64,000 nt of DNA from assembly GCA_028875725.1 (NCBI GenBank), contig JAPPCR010000023.1:469620-533619 (forward strand). Direction: 5' to 3'. The DNA comes from Acidobacteriota bacterium (lineage in GTDB: Bacteria; Acidobacteriota; Thermoanaerobaculia; Multivoradales; Multivoraceae). Positions 33,616-43,063 of the stretch are shown one piece after another. The notes below the pieces were generated by a model. That model did not search any database. It saw only the letters and a list, made by a program, of their open reading frames with translations, and was not told where the DNA came from. How positions within the stretch are numbered: the stretch's first letter is position 1; each line of letters begins with the position of its first letter. The translations under genes were made by a program, and so were the position numbers.

Positions 33616-35844
33616 TTGTTGGGCTCTGCGTTCACCCTGATGGCCTTGGTTGGCCTGGGGGTCGCCCAGCAGGCTCGGCCATCGGAGAGCGTGAAGTTGG
33701 CGAGTTTCGCGAACGATGCGGGCGCGGTGGGCGGCACCTGCGAGCCGGACGCCGAGACCCTCTGCCTCCACGACGGTCGCTACGAGCTGCAGGCGGACTG
33801 GTGGACCAGCGATGGCAACAGGGGCGCCGCACAGGTCGTTCCGAAAGCGACGAGGGACTCCGGCCTGTTCCGGTTCTTCGATGCCGACAACTGGGAAGTC
33901 CTGATCAAGGTTCTCGACGGCTGCGCCGTCAACGGCCACCACTGGGTGTACGGCGCCTCGACGACAGACCTCGGCTACGAGATCCGGGTGAGCGACACCG
34001 CGACTGGTGACCTCAAGACGTATCGGAACGAGCCCGGCCGGCCAGCCCCCGCGATCACGGACGCCGAGGCGTTCCAGGCAGTCTGCGAAGCAGGCGTGTC
34101 GTCCTCGGTCGCTTTCCCCGATTGGGGCTTCAGGGGCTCACCGGGCAAAGAGCTGATCCCTGTTCCGCTGATCGACGAGTCGGTGTCCGGCTGCGTGACC
34201 GACGGCACGTCGCTGTGCCTGGCGGACAGCCGCTTCGCGGTAAGCGTCGACTGGTCCACGGCAAGCGGAGCCGAGGGATCCGCGAGCACGGTTCCCGGCG
34301 GCACGAACAACTCGGGCCTCTTCTACTTCTTTGATCCGAACAACTGGGAGATGCTGATCAAGGTGTTGGACGGCTGCGCGATCAACGGCCACTACTGGGT
34401 GTACTCGGCGGCCGCCACGGACCTCGGGCTCGACATCACGGTGACCGACACGGCGACCGGCGCGACATGGACCTACGAGAAGGAACCCGGTCCGCCGGCT
34501 GCCGCCATCACGGAGAGCGAGGCGTTCCCCGACAGTTGCGATGCGAGGCCGCTGCCGGAACTCGTTTCGCCCGGGTCGCTAGCCATCGAGAGGAGTGTTT
34601 GGGGGGCCAACGTGGCCATCAACGACGTCTACCTCCTTCCGTTCGCGGCCGACTTCGACGGAGACGGCGACGACGACGTGCTGCTCGCACCGTCGGACAA
34701 CATCCTCAGTCCGGCGTCCGGTGTCATCCTGATCAACAACGGTGATTTCACGTTCGAGGTGGCAGCCGGAGACCGACCGAGGGGCATAGCTCACCGAGAG
34801 ATCCTGATGGCGGACTTCGACGGCGACGGGCGGAACGATTTCTTCATCGCCGACCACGGCTACGACAGGGAGCCATTCCCCGGCTGGCACAACCAACTCC
34901 TGCTGTGGACAGCGACCGGCTACCTTGACGCCACCGACCGGCTTCCGACTGACCCGACCGGATTCACGCACAACGCCGCAGTCGGCGACATCGACGGCGA
35001 CGGCGACGTGGACATCCTGGTGGCGAATCACGGGGGCGACTGGATTCCTGGGCCGTACTTCCTGATGAACGATGGCGAGGCCAGCTTCGTCGCCGACACA
35101 AGCGGGCTGCCTGACAGGATGGAAGCCGAGTGGGAGCGGTGGCCCTGGGCGGTCCAACTGGCAGACCTGGACAACGACGGTCACCTGGATCTTCTTGCAG
35201 GCGCCAGCAGTTTTCTCTCGAGCGACGAGTCCTTCGTGTACTGGGGTTCAGCGGCAGGGGAGTACCGGGACGAGGATGTGACGGTGTTGGCGATGCCGGG
35301 GTTCATTGCTGCCTACGGTGACGGCGCGGTGATCTCCACGGCGCTGCACGACTTCAACGGGGACGGTCGGACCGACATCCTGCTTGGTGGCTACGACGAC
35401 GGGTCCGGGGCGCTGGGCCGCCCACCGCGGCGCGGTGCGCAACTGCTCGTGAACGAGGGTGGGCGAGTGTTCGTCGACGAGACGCGGCGCCGCCTTGGCT
35501 CAAGCGCCTGGTCGGAGTCGGTGGAAAGCTGGCATCTCGGGCACCGGTTCTTCGACTTCAATGGCGACGGAACGGTCGACATCGTCCCGCAAGTGTTCGA
35601 CGTCGACGATGGCGAGAACGTTCTCGCGTGGCTGAACGACGGTACGGGGCGGTACGCGGTCCTCAAGAGCACCGACTTCGACAACACGGAGACGATGCGG
35701 CACACGTTGCGGCACTTTGCGTCCGGCGTGACCGTCCATGCCGCTGGGAGCTTCAAGTACCTGTGGTTCCACAACGACGGCACCCATCTGGTGGCGCACG
35801 CGGGTGTCGTGGTTGAGGGTGCCGCGATACGGCGCCAGGACTGA
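33616..35844 (+). CDS. Large secreted FG-GAP/VCBS-repeat protein with two paired Ig-like domains
   Basis: 742 aa from a TTG at 33616 (a GTG at 33433 extends the frame by 61 residues with no signal peptide of its own; the hydrophobic stretch FTLMALVGLGVAQQ is best read as the signal peptide after this TTG). Two tandem domains of about 105 residues carry FFDADNWEVLIKVLDGCAVN / FFDPNNWEMLIKVLDGCAIN and GHHWVYGAS / GHYWVYSAA, then at least six FG-GAP blades with Ca-binding motifs (DFDGDGDDD, DFDGDGRND, DIDGDGDVD, DLDNDGHLD, DFNGDGRTD, DFNGDGTVD). Likely a cell-surface or secreted propeller. It has two decayed relatives downstream. Confidence 0.75.
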   Translation: MLGSAFTLMALVGLGVAQQARPSESVKLASFANDAGAVGGTCEPDAETLCLHDGRYELQADWWTSDGNRGAAQVVPKATRDSGLFRFFDADNWEVLIKVLDGCAVNGHHWVYGASTTDLGYEIRVSDTATGDLKTYRNEPGRPAPAITDAEAFQAVCEAGVSSSVAFPDWGFRGSPGKELIPVPLIDESVSGCVTDGTSLCLADSRFAVSVDWSTASGAEGSASTVPGGTNNSGLFYFFDPNNWEMLIKVLDGCAINGHYWVYSAAATDLGLDITVTDTATGATWTYEKEPGPPAAAITESEAFPDSCDARPLPELVSPGSLAIERSVWGANVAINDVYLLPFAADFDGDGDDDVLLAPSDNILSPASGVILINNGDFTFEVAAGDRPRGIAHREILMADFDGDGRNDFFIADHGYDREPFPGWHNQLLLWTATGYLDATDRLPTDPTGFTHNAAVGDIDGDGDVDILVANHGGDWIPGPYFLMNDGEASFVADTSGLPDRMEAEWERWPWAVQLADLDNDGHLDLLAGASSFLSSDESFVYWGSAAGEYRDEDVTVLAMPGFIAAYGDGAVISTALHDFNGDGRTDILLGGYDDGSGALGRPPRRGAQLLVNEGGRVFVDETRRRLGSSAWSESVESWHLGHRFFDFNGDGTVDIVPQVFDVDDGENVLAWLNDGTGRYAVLKSTDFDNTETMRHTLRHFASGVTVHAAGSFKYLWFHNDGTHLVAHAGVVVEGAAIRRQD

Positions 35845-36191
35845 TGGCTGGCGCCAGCGCCTGGGCGGTCGGGGAAACCTGGCACGTGGAGCATCGCTTC
35901 TTCGACCTCAACGGCGATGGCACGATCGACATCGTGCCGCATCTTCTGCTCGACCATGGCGAGAACGTGCTGGCCTGGCTCAACGACGGAACAGGACGCT
36001 ATGCGGCTCTCAAGCTCAGCGACTTCGGCAACGCCGAGGAGGTGTTCGACGCGCTGGGCAACTTCGCGTACGGTCCGAAGGTCCAAGCCGGCGGCGTCTT
36101 CAAGTACCTGGGGTTCTATGGTGACGGCACGTATCTGGCAGCGGATGCTGGAGTCGTCGTCGAGGGTGCCGTGATACACCGCCAAGACTGA
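35844..36191 (+). pseudogene. 3'-end fragment of an FG-GAP paralogue
   Basis: 115 codons that match only the last part of the preceding gene (SAWAVGETWHVEHRFFDLNG, then GENVLAWLNDGTGRYAALK, GDGTYLAADAGVVVEGAVIHRQD). Its ATG overlaps the preceding stop (TGATG). It lacks a signal peptide and the other propeller blades, so it is a duplication remnant. Confidence 0.7.
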
Positions 36192-36475
36192 TGGGCCAGA
36201 GGCGCCGGTTGCACACTCCGTAGTGGCTGCTTCCGGGCCGCTCAGCGCTCCGGGACAAGCTCCGCAGGCTTTGGCGTCCTGAACGAACCCTCGGTAAGCT
36301 CCTTCATCGTGGGAGGGACAGGCAGGTGCAGCCCCTCTAGGCGTGTTTCCGCTGGCCTCCTACCGTGTCCTGGGATCCGATATCGGGTTCGTGCCGGAGC
36401 GTGGCACGAGGACGATCCGGTGATCCGGCGCCGGAGCATCGGGGCGCTCAGTGACCTAGCCCTCGCGCCTGAACC
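36192..36475. other. Gene-poor stretch
   Basis: 284 bp between two decaying gene remnants. A short plus-strand frame ends at 36478 (about 35 codons, with RYRVRAGAWHEDDPVIRRRS) but resembles nothing I can name; it may be the tail of another lost gene. No RNA, repeat or promoter was recognised. Confidence 0.4.
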
Positions 36476-36832
36476 TTGAAGCTGCCGAACGCTGACCAGG
36501 CGATCGTCGATGAATCGAAAGTGGTCGAGTACCTGCTCTCCGCGAGCCACCCTGAGGGCTAGAGCAAGGCGGCCTTCTTTTCGACGTTCGGATTTCGCTC
36601 ACACCTTTGGAAGAGGTTCGCACGGGCGCTGCGCGATCACGGAAACGTCGGCGAGGCAACCGACGTGTCAAGATCGCACTACGGAACGAGGTACAGCGTG
36701 GACGGCCCCATCGAGACTCCGAGTGGCCGCGAACCCCGAGTGCGGACCGTCTGGGTCATTGACAGGGAACTGGAGGTTCCACGCCTCGTCACCGCCTATC
36801 CGCTGAGGAGACGAAATGCTCGCAGAACATGA
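36476..36832 (+). pseudogene. DUF6883-like gene broken by an in-frame TAG
   Basis: From a TTG at 36476 the frame reads KLPNADQAIVDESKVVEYLL-SASHPEG, then TAG (36560-36562), then continues in the same frame with SKAAFFSTFGFRSHLWKRFA, DVSRSHYGTRYSVDGPIETP and RTVWVIDRELEVPRLVTAYP, the core of DUF6883 proteins. A single base change from a sense codon (the position is usually Arg or another polar residue) would restore a 118-residue protein. The partner DUF4926 gene overlaps its 3' end, as in intact DUF6883/DUF4926 pairs. Either recently inactivated or a sequencing error. Confidence 0.65.
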
Positions 36833-37049
36833 CAGGATCGTACTCACGGGGGACCTTCGGGATGACCGCCTGAAGGGCGGAGACGTCGGCACGATCGTGC
36901 ACGTTCACCGTGATGGCGAGGCCTTTGAGGTGGAGTTTCTGGCCCTGGACGGCAACACCGCAGCGGTGGCGACCGTGCCGGCATCGAGGCTCCGCCCCGT
37001 GACGGCTACCGACCTCACCCACGCGCGGGTGTTGAAGAAGGTCGGCTGA
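36816..37049 (+). CDS. DUF4926 small protein
   Basis: 77 aa, ATG after a good ribosome site (GAGGAG). The sequence LAEHDRIVLTGDL, LKGGDVGTIVHVH, FEVEFLALDGNTAAVATVPASRLRPV is a single SH3-like beta barrel typical of DUF4926. These proteins usually follow a DUF6883 gene, possibly as a toxin-antitoxin-like pair; the partner here is interrupted. It overlaps that gene by 17 bp. Confidence 0.75.
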   Translation: MLAEHDRIVLTGDLRDDRLKGGDVGTIVHVHRDGEAFEVEFLALDGNTAAVATVPASRLRPVTATDLTHARVLKKVG

Positions 37050-37152
37050 AGGCCCGCATTCCAAGATCGGGCGGCCCGCTGGCAGCCCGGGCTGCGTACC
37101 CGGACCGGCGGCCGGGCGCCTCCTGGCGTCGTCGTCGTGCTCGTTGTAGGGT

Positions 37153-37917
37153 TTGATCCAAGGTGACTCGGCTCTTCTGAACACCCAGGTCGCTTGGGCT
37201 GTTAGGCGCCGCCTTCGCCTTGATCGCCGTGGTCGGGCTCGGTGCCGCCCAGCACCCTCGATCGCCGGAGAGCGAGCGGTCAACGGCCATCACTGGGTGT
37301 ACGGCGCCTCGACGACGGACCTTGGCTACGAGATCCGGGTGCGCGACACTGCGACGGAGGACGTCAAGACGTACCGGGACGCGAACGCAACGGTCCTGCC
37401 GACTCCGGGTTTCTTCACCGCCCTGGGGCGCGGCCAGGTGGTGTCCGCTTCCGTGCACGACTTCAGCGGGGACGGCCGACCGGACATCCTGCTCGGCGGC
37501 TACCGATTCGGCTCGTGGGTGCGCGGTGTGCAGGTGCTGGTGAACGCGGGCAACCGAACCTTCTTGAACGAGACGCTCCACCGGCTCGGTCCAAGCGCCT
37601 GGTCAGCGACCGAGAGCTGGCACGTGGGGCACCGCTTCTTCGACTTCAACGGCGACGGCTCGGTGGACATCGCGCCGCAGTGGTACGGAGTGGGCGCGCA
37701 CGTGATGGCGTGGCTCAACGACGGAACGGGGCGCTACGCGGCTCTGAAGACCACCCGGTTCAGCGACGCGGACGCCGTGCTGCCCTTCGCGCACGGCGTT
37801 GTCGTGCGCGCCGGCAACGCGTTCAAGTACATGGAGTTCCTGGGCGACGGGGTCCGCCTGCACGCGAACGCGGGGGTAGTAGTCGAGGGCGCGACTGTGC
37901 GCCGTCCGACACCCTGA
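37153..37917 (+). pseudogene. Internally deleted FG-GAP paralogue
   Basis: An open frame of 254 codons. The start region mirrors the upstream gene (GDSALL vs GDSALS) but the signal-peptide stretch (AFALIAVVGLGAAQ) is in another frame. After a junction the sequence jumps to AVNGHHWVYGASTTDLGYEI of the first Ig-like domain, then directly to the last propeller blades (DFSGDGRPDILLGG, DFNGDGSVDIAPQW, then VVVEGATVRRPTP). A large middle part is lost. Expression is unlikely without a signal peptide. Confidence 0.65.
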
Positions 37918-37971
37918 CCGCCGCGCGCAGCCTCCAACAGGCCGGCCTGGACTCCGCCCAGGCCGGGGCCA

Positions 37972-38157
37972 TCACGGGCACCACCGCCGCTCCTGCTCTT
38001 CGGGAGACGCCTGCTTGAGGAAGAGCTCCAACGCCGCCCGCAGATTCTCTCGCGCTTCGCGTCCGGTGGCCCCCTGGCTGACTACGTCGAACTCCGGGCA
38101 GCGGGCGACGTAGAGGTCATCTTCACGTTCGATGACTGCGGTCAACGTTGTGTTCAT
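37972..38157 (-). CDS. HicB-like antitoxin, orphan
   Basis: 61 aa. NTTLTAVIEREDDLYVARCP, EFDVVSQGATGREARENLRA and ALELFLKQA are the HicB beta-alpha core (RNase H-like fold) without the C-terminal DNA-binding domain. No HicA toxin gene is found on either side, so it may be an orphan or act with a distant partner. The ATG at 38157 is preferred to an upstream MEGES start because of the family N-terminus. Confidence 0.7.
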   Translation of the reverse strand: MNTTLTAVIEREDDLYVARCPEFDVVSQGATGREARENLRAALELFLKQASPEEQERRWCP

Positions 38158-38254
38158 GCTCTCTCCCTCCAAGCTCCGTGAGCCCTTGATTCTACGGCCT
38201 CGGTCGTTCCCCGGAGCGCCCCGGCTGAGGCCTGCTCGATGACGCCGCGGTGCT

Positions 38255-38377
38255 CTACCGGGACAGGTGCCGGTCGAAGAAGCGCACGATCACGTCGTGC
38301 ACCTCGTCCGACTCCGGCAGGCGCGGGTTGAACGCGAAGATCGCGTGCCCGAGGCCTTCCCAGACGTGCAGGTCGGA
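38255..38377 (-). pseudogene. 3'-end remnant of an alpha/beta hydrolase
   Basis: About 40 codons and a stop that match the C-terminus of the hydrolase at 43699: DLHVWEGLGHAIFAFNPRLP, then ESDEVHDVIVRFFDRHLSR and TAG. Near-identity with that gene ends abruptly around 38377 and the flanks are unrelated. It keeps the catalytic-His segment only. Origin: duplication or recombination with the intact gene 5.4 kb away. Confidence 0.75.
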
Positions 38378-38549
38378 GCGGCGGTCTTCCCGCGATAACT
38401 CTAGAGGCCGAAGCCTGAATCGGTTGCACGAGCGAGCCCCTGATCCGTGATCTGACCGGGAACCTCCGTCAATCCGCTATGGCCAGCGATCCGCAGCCAA
38501 AGCCGTCTTACGCTCGACCGGCAATGGAACTCGCATAACCGCCCTGCGA

Positions 38550-41500
38550 TCAGTCGCCTATCTCGACTTCCGTAACCCGTCGACGCTCCGTTCGCACCAA
38601 AGCCGTCTGTTCGTTCCAGCGCACGGAGTAGGTCCCTTCGGGGAGGTTCGTGATCGATTCTCCCGCCCGGAACGTTCTCGCGCCGCCGAACCAGATGCGC
38701 AACGCGCCAAGATCCCAGCCTCCGGGGCCCGTGACTTCCACTCCCGCCACCGGCGCTTCGCCAACGAGCATGATGGCGGAGTCCGATTCGCGGGCGTCGA
38801 GATCGACCCCTCGATCCAGCGCGGCCCGAAGATCCTGCCAGCCGGTGAGAACATACCGCCCGTCAGTCTGGCACGCGATTCGGACTCGTTCCGCCAACGG
38901 CGGCAAGGGCTTCTGTCTGGCCCTCCCCGCGTCGATTCGGATCATCTGAGACGCACCCGACTCCATCTCCACGAAGCAGAAGCCGCGGTCACCGCCGACG
39001 ATGCGAATCTCCAGTTCCTCGTTCGGCGGTTCATCCACCAGGAGGAGTTCCACCGCCTCGCGGTCAGCGTAGTCCCGCAACTCAACGTTCAGGAGAGAGG
39101 ACCGTTGATGACGCAACCGCGCCCGCAGTTGGTAGGCACCGGGCGAGAGACCCAGCACCTGGAATCTACCGCTGGCGTCCGCCACGACCGCTCGACGGCC
39201 TGGGAACACATCGACCGTGGCTTCAGCGGCCAGACCGCCTTCAGCGTCCATCACCGCGCCCTCAATCACTGCCCCGCTGTAGTCGAAGTTGTGGACGAAC
39301 TCCTCGCCAGGAGCATTCGGCACGGCCACCCCGCGAACCTCCTGCCGCACACCCTCGAATGACATCCAGATCACCTCCCAAGCGCCGGGAAGCACATCTC
39401 TCATCCGGTACCTTCCCTCCGCATCCAGCAGCGCCCGCCTCTCCTGCGGGCGACTTGTGACGGCTTGGGTCGTGGGCAGGCCCCGGCCGACCGTTCTGAT
39501 CACACCCTCCGGAAGCTCGTCGTGTCGCTTCTGCTGCCACACCAGCACGCCATCTCCAGGAAGACCTCCGATCGCGACCCGGCCGGACACGATCATCGTG
39601 CTCCGGTCGCAGCGCACGTTCACGTCGCCCGTCTCACTCTCCTCGGCCCGCTCGCACACCGGAACGCCGTCATCGACGACCGTGAGGCGAAAGGACCCCA
39701 GGGGCACACGGTCGACTACGGCCCTGCGATCGACCAAGGCAGCCGTCATCCGGTCCCTCGGATGGCCCAAACCTCCTGTGTCGAGCACGACCTGGCCAGC
39801 TTCCACGTCCGACTGCACGGTCACACGGCGGCCTCGTGACAACTCGATCGTCCCCGCGTCGAGCCATTCCAGCCCCTCGGCCTCAACCCCGAACTGCAGA
39901 GGCGCGAAACCCTCCGCTTCCACGCGAAGAGTCGAAGCGCCCGGCGCCAGCCCAAACAACTCGAAGTACCCTTCGGCGGTCGTCTCGACGGTATCGAATT
40001 CGCCCAAGGCCCAAGCCATCAGCGGACCGAAGGCAGCCGCTGGCATATGCGACACTTCGGCGCCGAACACGGGTTCGTACTCTGGACTCACGACGTAGCC
40101 GGACACCCAGGCCGAGGCAGGAGCAATGAGGTCACCCAAGTCCCGCGTCTCCCCTGCCAATCCCGTCACGTCGAGCCGTAGCAACCCCGCGTTGCCAGCC
40201 GAGAGTTCAAGGGTCCAGGAACCCGGACTCAGTTGAATGGAGAAACGGCCGTCCGCCTCGATCGCTGCGAAGTTACTGCTCGTCACCCCTTTGTGCCTCC
40301 GGAGGGCCGTAACCCGACCCGCCGCCGCGGGCGTGCGCCCGTCCGCTGCCAGGAACCTGCCTTCAACTTGCAACGCGGCCGCAAGCGGGATCACAAAGGG
40401 CTGCTGGAAGGTCGCGCCTGCGCCCTCGGGCAACTCCAAGCGTTCGAGATGGTAGCCCTTGGCTTGCGCAACGACCTCCCGGCGTTCAACGAGCGACAGG
40501 CGGGCCAAACCCTCCTCGTCGACCTGCCATTCTGAGCTGCCGGCCCGAACACGCGCCTCGGCAATCGGCGACAGTCTCCCGCTGTCGACGACGCGGACCC
40601 AAACGTGCTCGGCTTTCATCAGCACGACCTGCCCCAAATCCAACGAGGCCTCGAGGTCCAACATCCGTGAGAACGAGAGCTCACCGTGGTCCGCTCGGAC
40701 CGATGCGACGCCCTCCGAGAACCCGGACAGGTGGAACCGGCCATCGGGCGTAGATTCCCCGTCGTGGCGTTGCATCAGTCGCCCACCACCCGGGATCCGG
40801 GAGAAACCAACGACACGGGCACCACCCAACGCCCCCCCGGCATCGTTCAGCGCACGACCGCTAACGCTTAGTCCCGGGTGAAGTTCCACTCTCGGCGGCA
40901 CGTCGCCTGGTCTTCGAAACACTGTGGCGCTTCTGCCCTTTCCCGCAACCACGATCAGAGAGCGCTCCTGTTCGGGCAGCGTGAGGCCGACCCGGCCAGA
41001 GTCACCCACATGATCGAAGACGAGAAGCTCCTCAGGACGCCTGGGGCCTTTGGCTGGACGCACCAGGGAAAGACGCGCACTGGTCAACGGCGCATGCTCA
41101 GCGGTGACTTGCACGTCGAGACGAATCGAGGGCTGCAGGACCAACTCCACCAGCCCCTCCTCGGGAAGCACGTCCCGCCACACCGAGGCTCTCCCGTCCA
41201 TGCGGGCCTGCACTCGCCATGATCCGGGATTCCGAGGCACAGAGAACGAAGTCAGCGGATCTGCACCCACGAACGGCAACAAGCTGAAAGGCACTTCCCG
41301 CCACATGTCGACTGGGGCCGCCGTGACTTCCACGCGAGCGGGCGAATCCGAAGGTGCGCCGATCGCCTGGGGAACTCGGACCCGAAACTGCAAGCGGCGG
41401 TCCGTTTCGCACCGGCTGGTCGGGTCCTCCCCGGGTAGAATCCGACTCACCGGACAAGCCCGGCCCCACGACCAGCAGTGTGTCAAGGCCTCTCCATCCG

Positions 41501-41672
41501 CGAGCCCTTCCAGGACCGACCAAGTCTCTTGTGGCGACGCCACGATCAGAGGTTCCGAAGAGACGGCCCGGCGGTCCACGTCCAGACACACGAACTGCAT
41601 CGTCGCAGTGCCCTGGCCGAGCGCAGCCCCGGGCAACACAATGGCGCCAACCACCGCGGCCAGAACCCGCAT
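38550..41672 (-). CDS. Giant secreted protein with carboxypeptidase-regulatory-like domains
   Basis: 1040 aa from ATG 41672 with signal peptide MRVLAAVVGAIVLPGAALGQ. Repeated beta-sandwich modules of the CarboxypepD_reg/SdrD-B type: GRALNDAGGALGGARVVG, GRFHLSGFSEGVASVRADHG, GYVVSPEYEPVFGAEVSHMP, GYFELFGLAPGASTLRVEAEG, GAVMDAEGGLAAEATVDVFP, GRFQVLGLSPGAYQLRARL. Probably a cell-surface or periplasmic scaffold, perhaps with glycan or peptide-binding roles. No catalytic domain is seen. Third gene of a three-gene operon (4-bp gap to the gene upstream). Confidence 0.75.
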   Translation of the reverse strand: MRVLAAVVGAIVLPGAALGQGTATMQFVCLDVDRRAVSSEPLIVASPQETWSVLEGLADGEALTHCWSWGRACPVSRILPGEDPTSRCETDRRLQFRVRVPQAIGAPSDSPARVEVTAAPVDMWREVPFSLLPFVGADPLTSFSVPRNPGSWRVQARMDGRASVWRDVLPEEGLVELVLQPSIRLDVQVTAEHAPLTSARLSLVRPAKGPRRPEELLVFDHVGDSGRVGLTLPEQERSLIVVAGKGRSATVFRRPGDVPPRVELHPGLSVSGRALNDAGGALGGARVVGFSRIPGGGRLMQRHDGESTPDGRFHLSGFSEGVASVRADHGELSFSRMLDLEASLDLGQVVLMKAEHVWVRVVDSGRLSPIAEARVRAGSSEWQVDEEGLARLSLVERREVVAQAKGYHLERLELPEGAGATFQQPFVIPLAAALQVEGRFLAADGRTPAAAGRVTALRRHKGVTSSNFAAIEADGRFSIQLSPGSWTLELSAGNAGLLRLDVTGLAGETRDLGDLIAPASAWVSGYVVSPEYEPVFGAEVSHMPAAAFGPLMAWALGEFDTVETTAEGYFELFGLAPGASTLRVEAEGFAPLQFGVEAEGLEWLDAGTIELSRGRRVTVQSDVEAGQVVLDTGGLGHPRDRMTAALVDRRAVVDRVPLGSFRLTVVDDGVPVCERAEESETGDVNVRCDRSTMIVSGRVAIGGLPGDGVLVWQQKRHDELPEGVIRTVGRGLPTTQAVTSRPQERRALLDAEGRYRMRDVLPGAWEVIWMSFEGVRQEVRGVAVPNAPGEEFVHNFDYSGAVIEGAVMDAEGGLAAEATVDVFPGRRAVVADASGRFQVLGLSPGAYQLRARLRHQRSSLLNVELRDYADREAVELLLVDEPPNEELEIRIVGGDRGFCFVEMESGASQMIRIDAGRARQKPLPPLAERVRIACQTDGRYVLTGWQDLRAALDRGVDLDARESDSAIMLVGEAPVAGVEVTGPGGWDLGALRIWFGGARTFRAGESITNLPEGTYSVRWNEQTALVRTERRRVTEVEIGD

Positions 41673-41676
41673 CGCG

Positions 41677-43059
41677 TCAGTCCGAGGGCGCCAGCAGGTG
41701 AGTCGTGAAGATCTCTGACGGCCGCCCATACCTCGGACTGAGCGCATCGCTCTTGAGCAGGACGACCGCCCGTTCGCCACGAAGGTCTGCCCGGAGGCGG
41801 GCGTCACCGAGGTTCGACATGATCGCGCACGGGAGTCGGGTCACGTCGCTGAAGTCGTCAGAATGAGCATGGACCAAATCCCAGCAGACCCGGCCCCTCG
41901 GAGGATAGTCGGATGCCTCCCCCGAGATGTCGGGGGCCGGTTCCCTCGCGGCAATCAGAGATCTCATCTGCTCGATCCGCTTCTCGACCGCTTCCTCGAG
42001 CGGTTCGCCGGCATCGCGAAGCGCGGTCACCAGTTCCTCCAGATCCTGCTCCGTACGTACCAGAATGGGGGCGGACTGACCATCTTTCGCCCGCTTGATC
42101 TGGTCAGCGACGCTCTCGACGCTCCCTAGGCCGGCACTCCCAGGCGCCGGTAGCGGGGTGGTCGACGAAAGGGAGGAAGGCGGCTGGTCGGCAGAGAAGC
42201 TGCGAACGAAGAAGTAGACGTTGCCTACACCGTCGGCGACAACCTCATCGATCACCCGCCGCCGGTTCAGCCAAGCCGTTCTATAGGGTGCGCCCGCCAT
42301 CAGAAGCGACTGTTCCTCCCCGATCTCGCAGCCCGAATCGGCGAAGAACGACTCGGAAGTCAGACTGTCCATGAGGGAGCCGTCCCGGTCATAGACGAAG
42401 ACCCCCCGTTCGGCACCGGGCACGACCAGCAAGCGATCTTCTGAGAGGAAGCGGATCACCGACAATTCCGCCTGGTAGCAAAGAGCCATAGCCAAACCCT
42501 CATCTCGAGTCGGCAAGAGCGGACGCACCCCCGGCCCGTCAAAGAGCCAGGCCACATGATTCTCCCAGCTTCGGTCCTCCGTTCTGCTCAGGCCTACCGT
42601 TGCGGTCAAACTGGCCTTACGGTCGATATCGCCAACCAACTCAACATCCTTGAGAAGTCGGATTCCTGTTGGCTCGTGGATGTAGACGCCGAACAAGCTG
42701 TTGCCGAAGGCAAAACCGTCCGAACCCGTGCCCCCCAAGCGGCCGTAGTCAGGGCGACCGGGCACACGGTACTTGGTCCCGAACAGCCTGACTTCGCGCC
42801 GGGCTTCGTCCTCGCCGATGCGCCAGGAGAAGACCCCACCCTCTACGACCCCGAGCAGGAGCACACCCTCGCCGAACCAGCGCACGTCGGTTGCCCGCGC
42901 CACAGGCCCCGGCAACTCAACGGCGCGCAGGCCATGGATCGCCGGGCCTGCAAGGTCACTTTGGGCGCGAAGCTCTGCGGAGACGCAGAGCTGCAGGCCG
43001 AGGACGAGACTGAAAGTCGCATACCGGCCCAAGTGACCGGTACGCCACCAGTCGATCAT
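41677..43059 (-). CDS. Secreted protein of unknown function, propeller-like N-terminal part
   Basis: 460 aa from ATG 43059 with a signal-like N-terminus (YATFSLVLGLQLCVSAELRAQS). The mature part reads like a strand-rich fold (DVRWFGEGVLLLGVVEGGVF, VIRFLSEDRLLVVPGAERGV, RVIDEVVADGVGNVYFFVRS), perhaps a propeller, followed by a helical region (QIKRAKDGQSAPILVRTEQD, EEAVEKRIEQMRSLIAARE). No named family recognised. It is coupled to its neighbours by 4-bp gaps on both sides. Confidence 0.65.
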   Translation of the reverse strand: MIDWWRTGHLGRYATFSLVLGLQLCVSAELRAQSDLAGPAIHGLRAVELPGPVARATDVRWFGEGVLLLGVVEGGVFSWRIGEDEARREVRLFGTKYRVPGRPDYGRLGGTGSDGFAFGNSLFGVYIHEPTGIRLLKDVELVGDIDRKASLTATVGLSRTEDRSWENHVAWLFDGPGVRPLLPTRDEGLAMALCYQAELSVIRFLSEDRLLVVPGAERGVFVYDRDGSLMDSLTSESFFADSGCEIGEEQSLLMAGAPYRTAWLNRRRVIDEVVADGVGNVYFFVRSFSADQPPSSLSSTTPLPAPGSAGLGSVESVADQIKRAKDGQSAPILVRTEQDLEELVTALRDAGEPLEEAVEKRIEQMRSLIAAREPAPDISGEASDYPPRGRVCWDLVHAHSDDFSDVTRLPCAIMSNLGDARLRADLRGERAVVLLKSDALSPRYGRPSEIFTTHLLAPSD

Positions 43060-43063
43060 CTCC

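Noticed and set aside
36560-36562. TAG as a recoded (pyrrolysine-like) codon in the DUF6883 gene
   Set aside because: No structural hairpin or functional reason at that position, and the surroundings are full of decayed genes; a plain nonsense change or base error is simpler.
38154-38429. A minus-strand frame of 91 codons covering the hydrolase remnant
   Set aside because: It is in the wrong frame; the homologous frame gives the hydrolase C-terminus ending at 38255.
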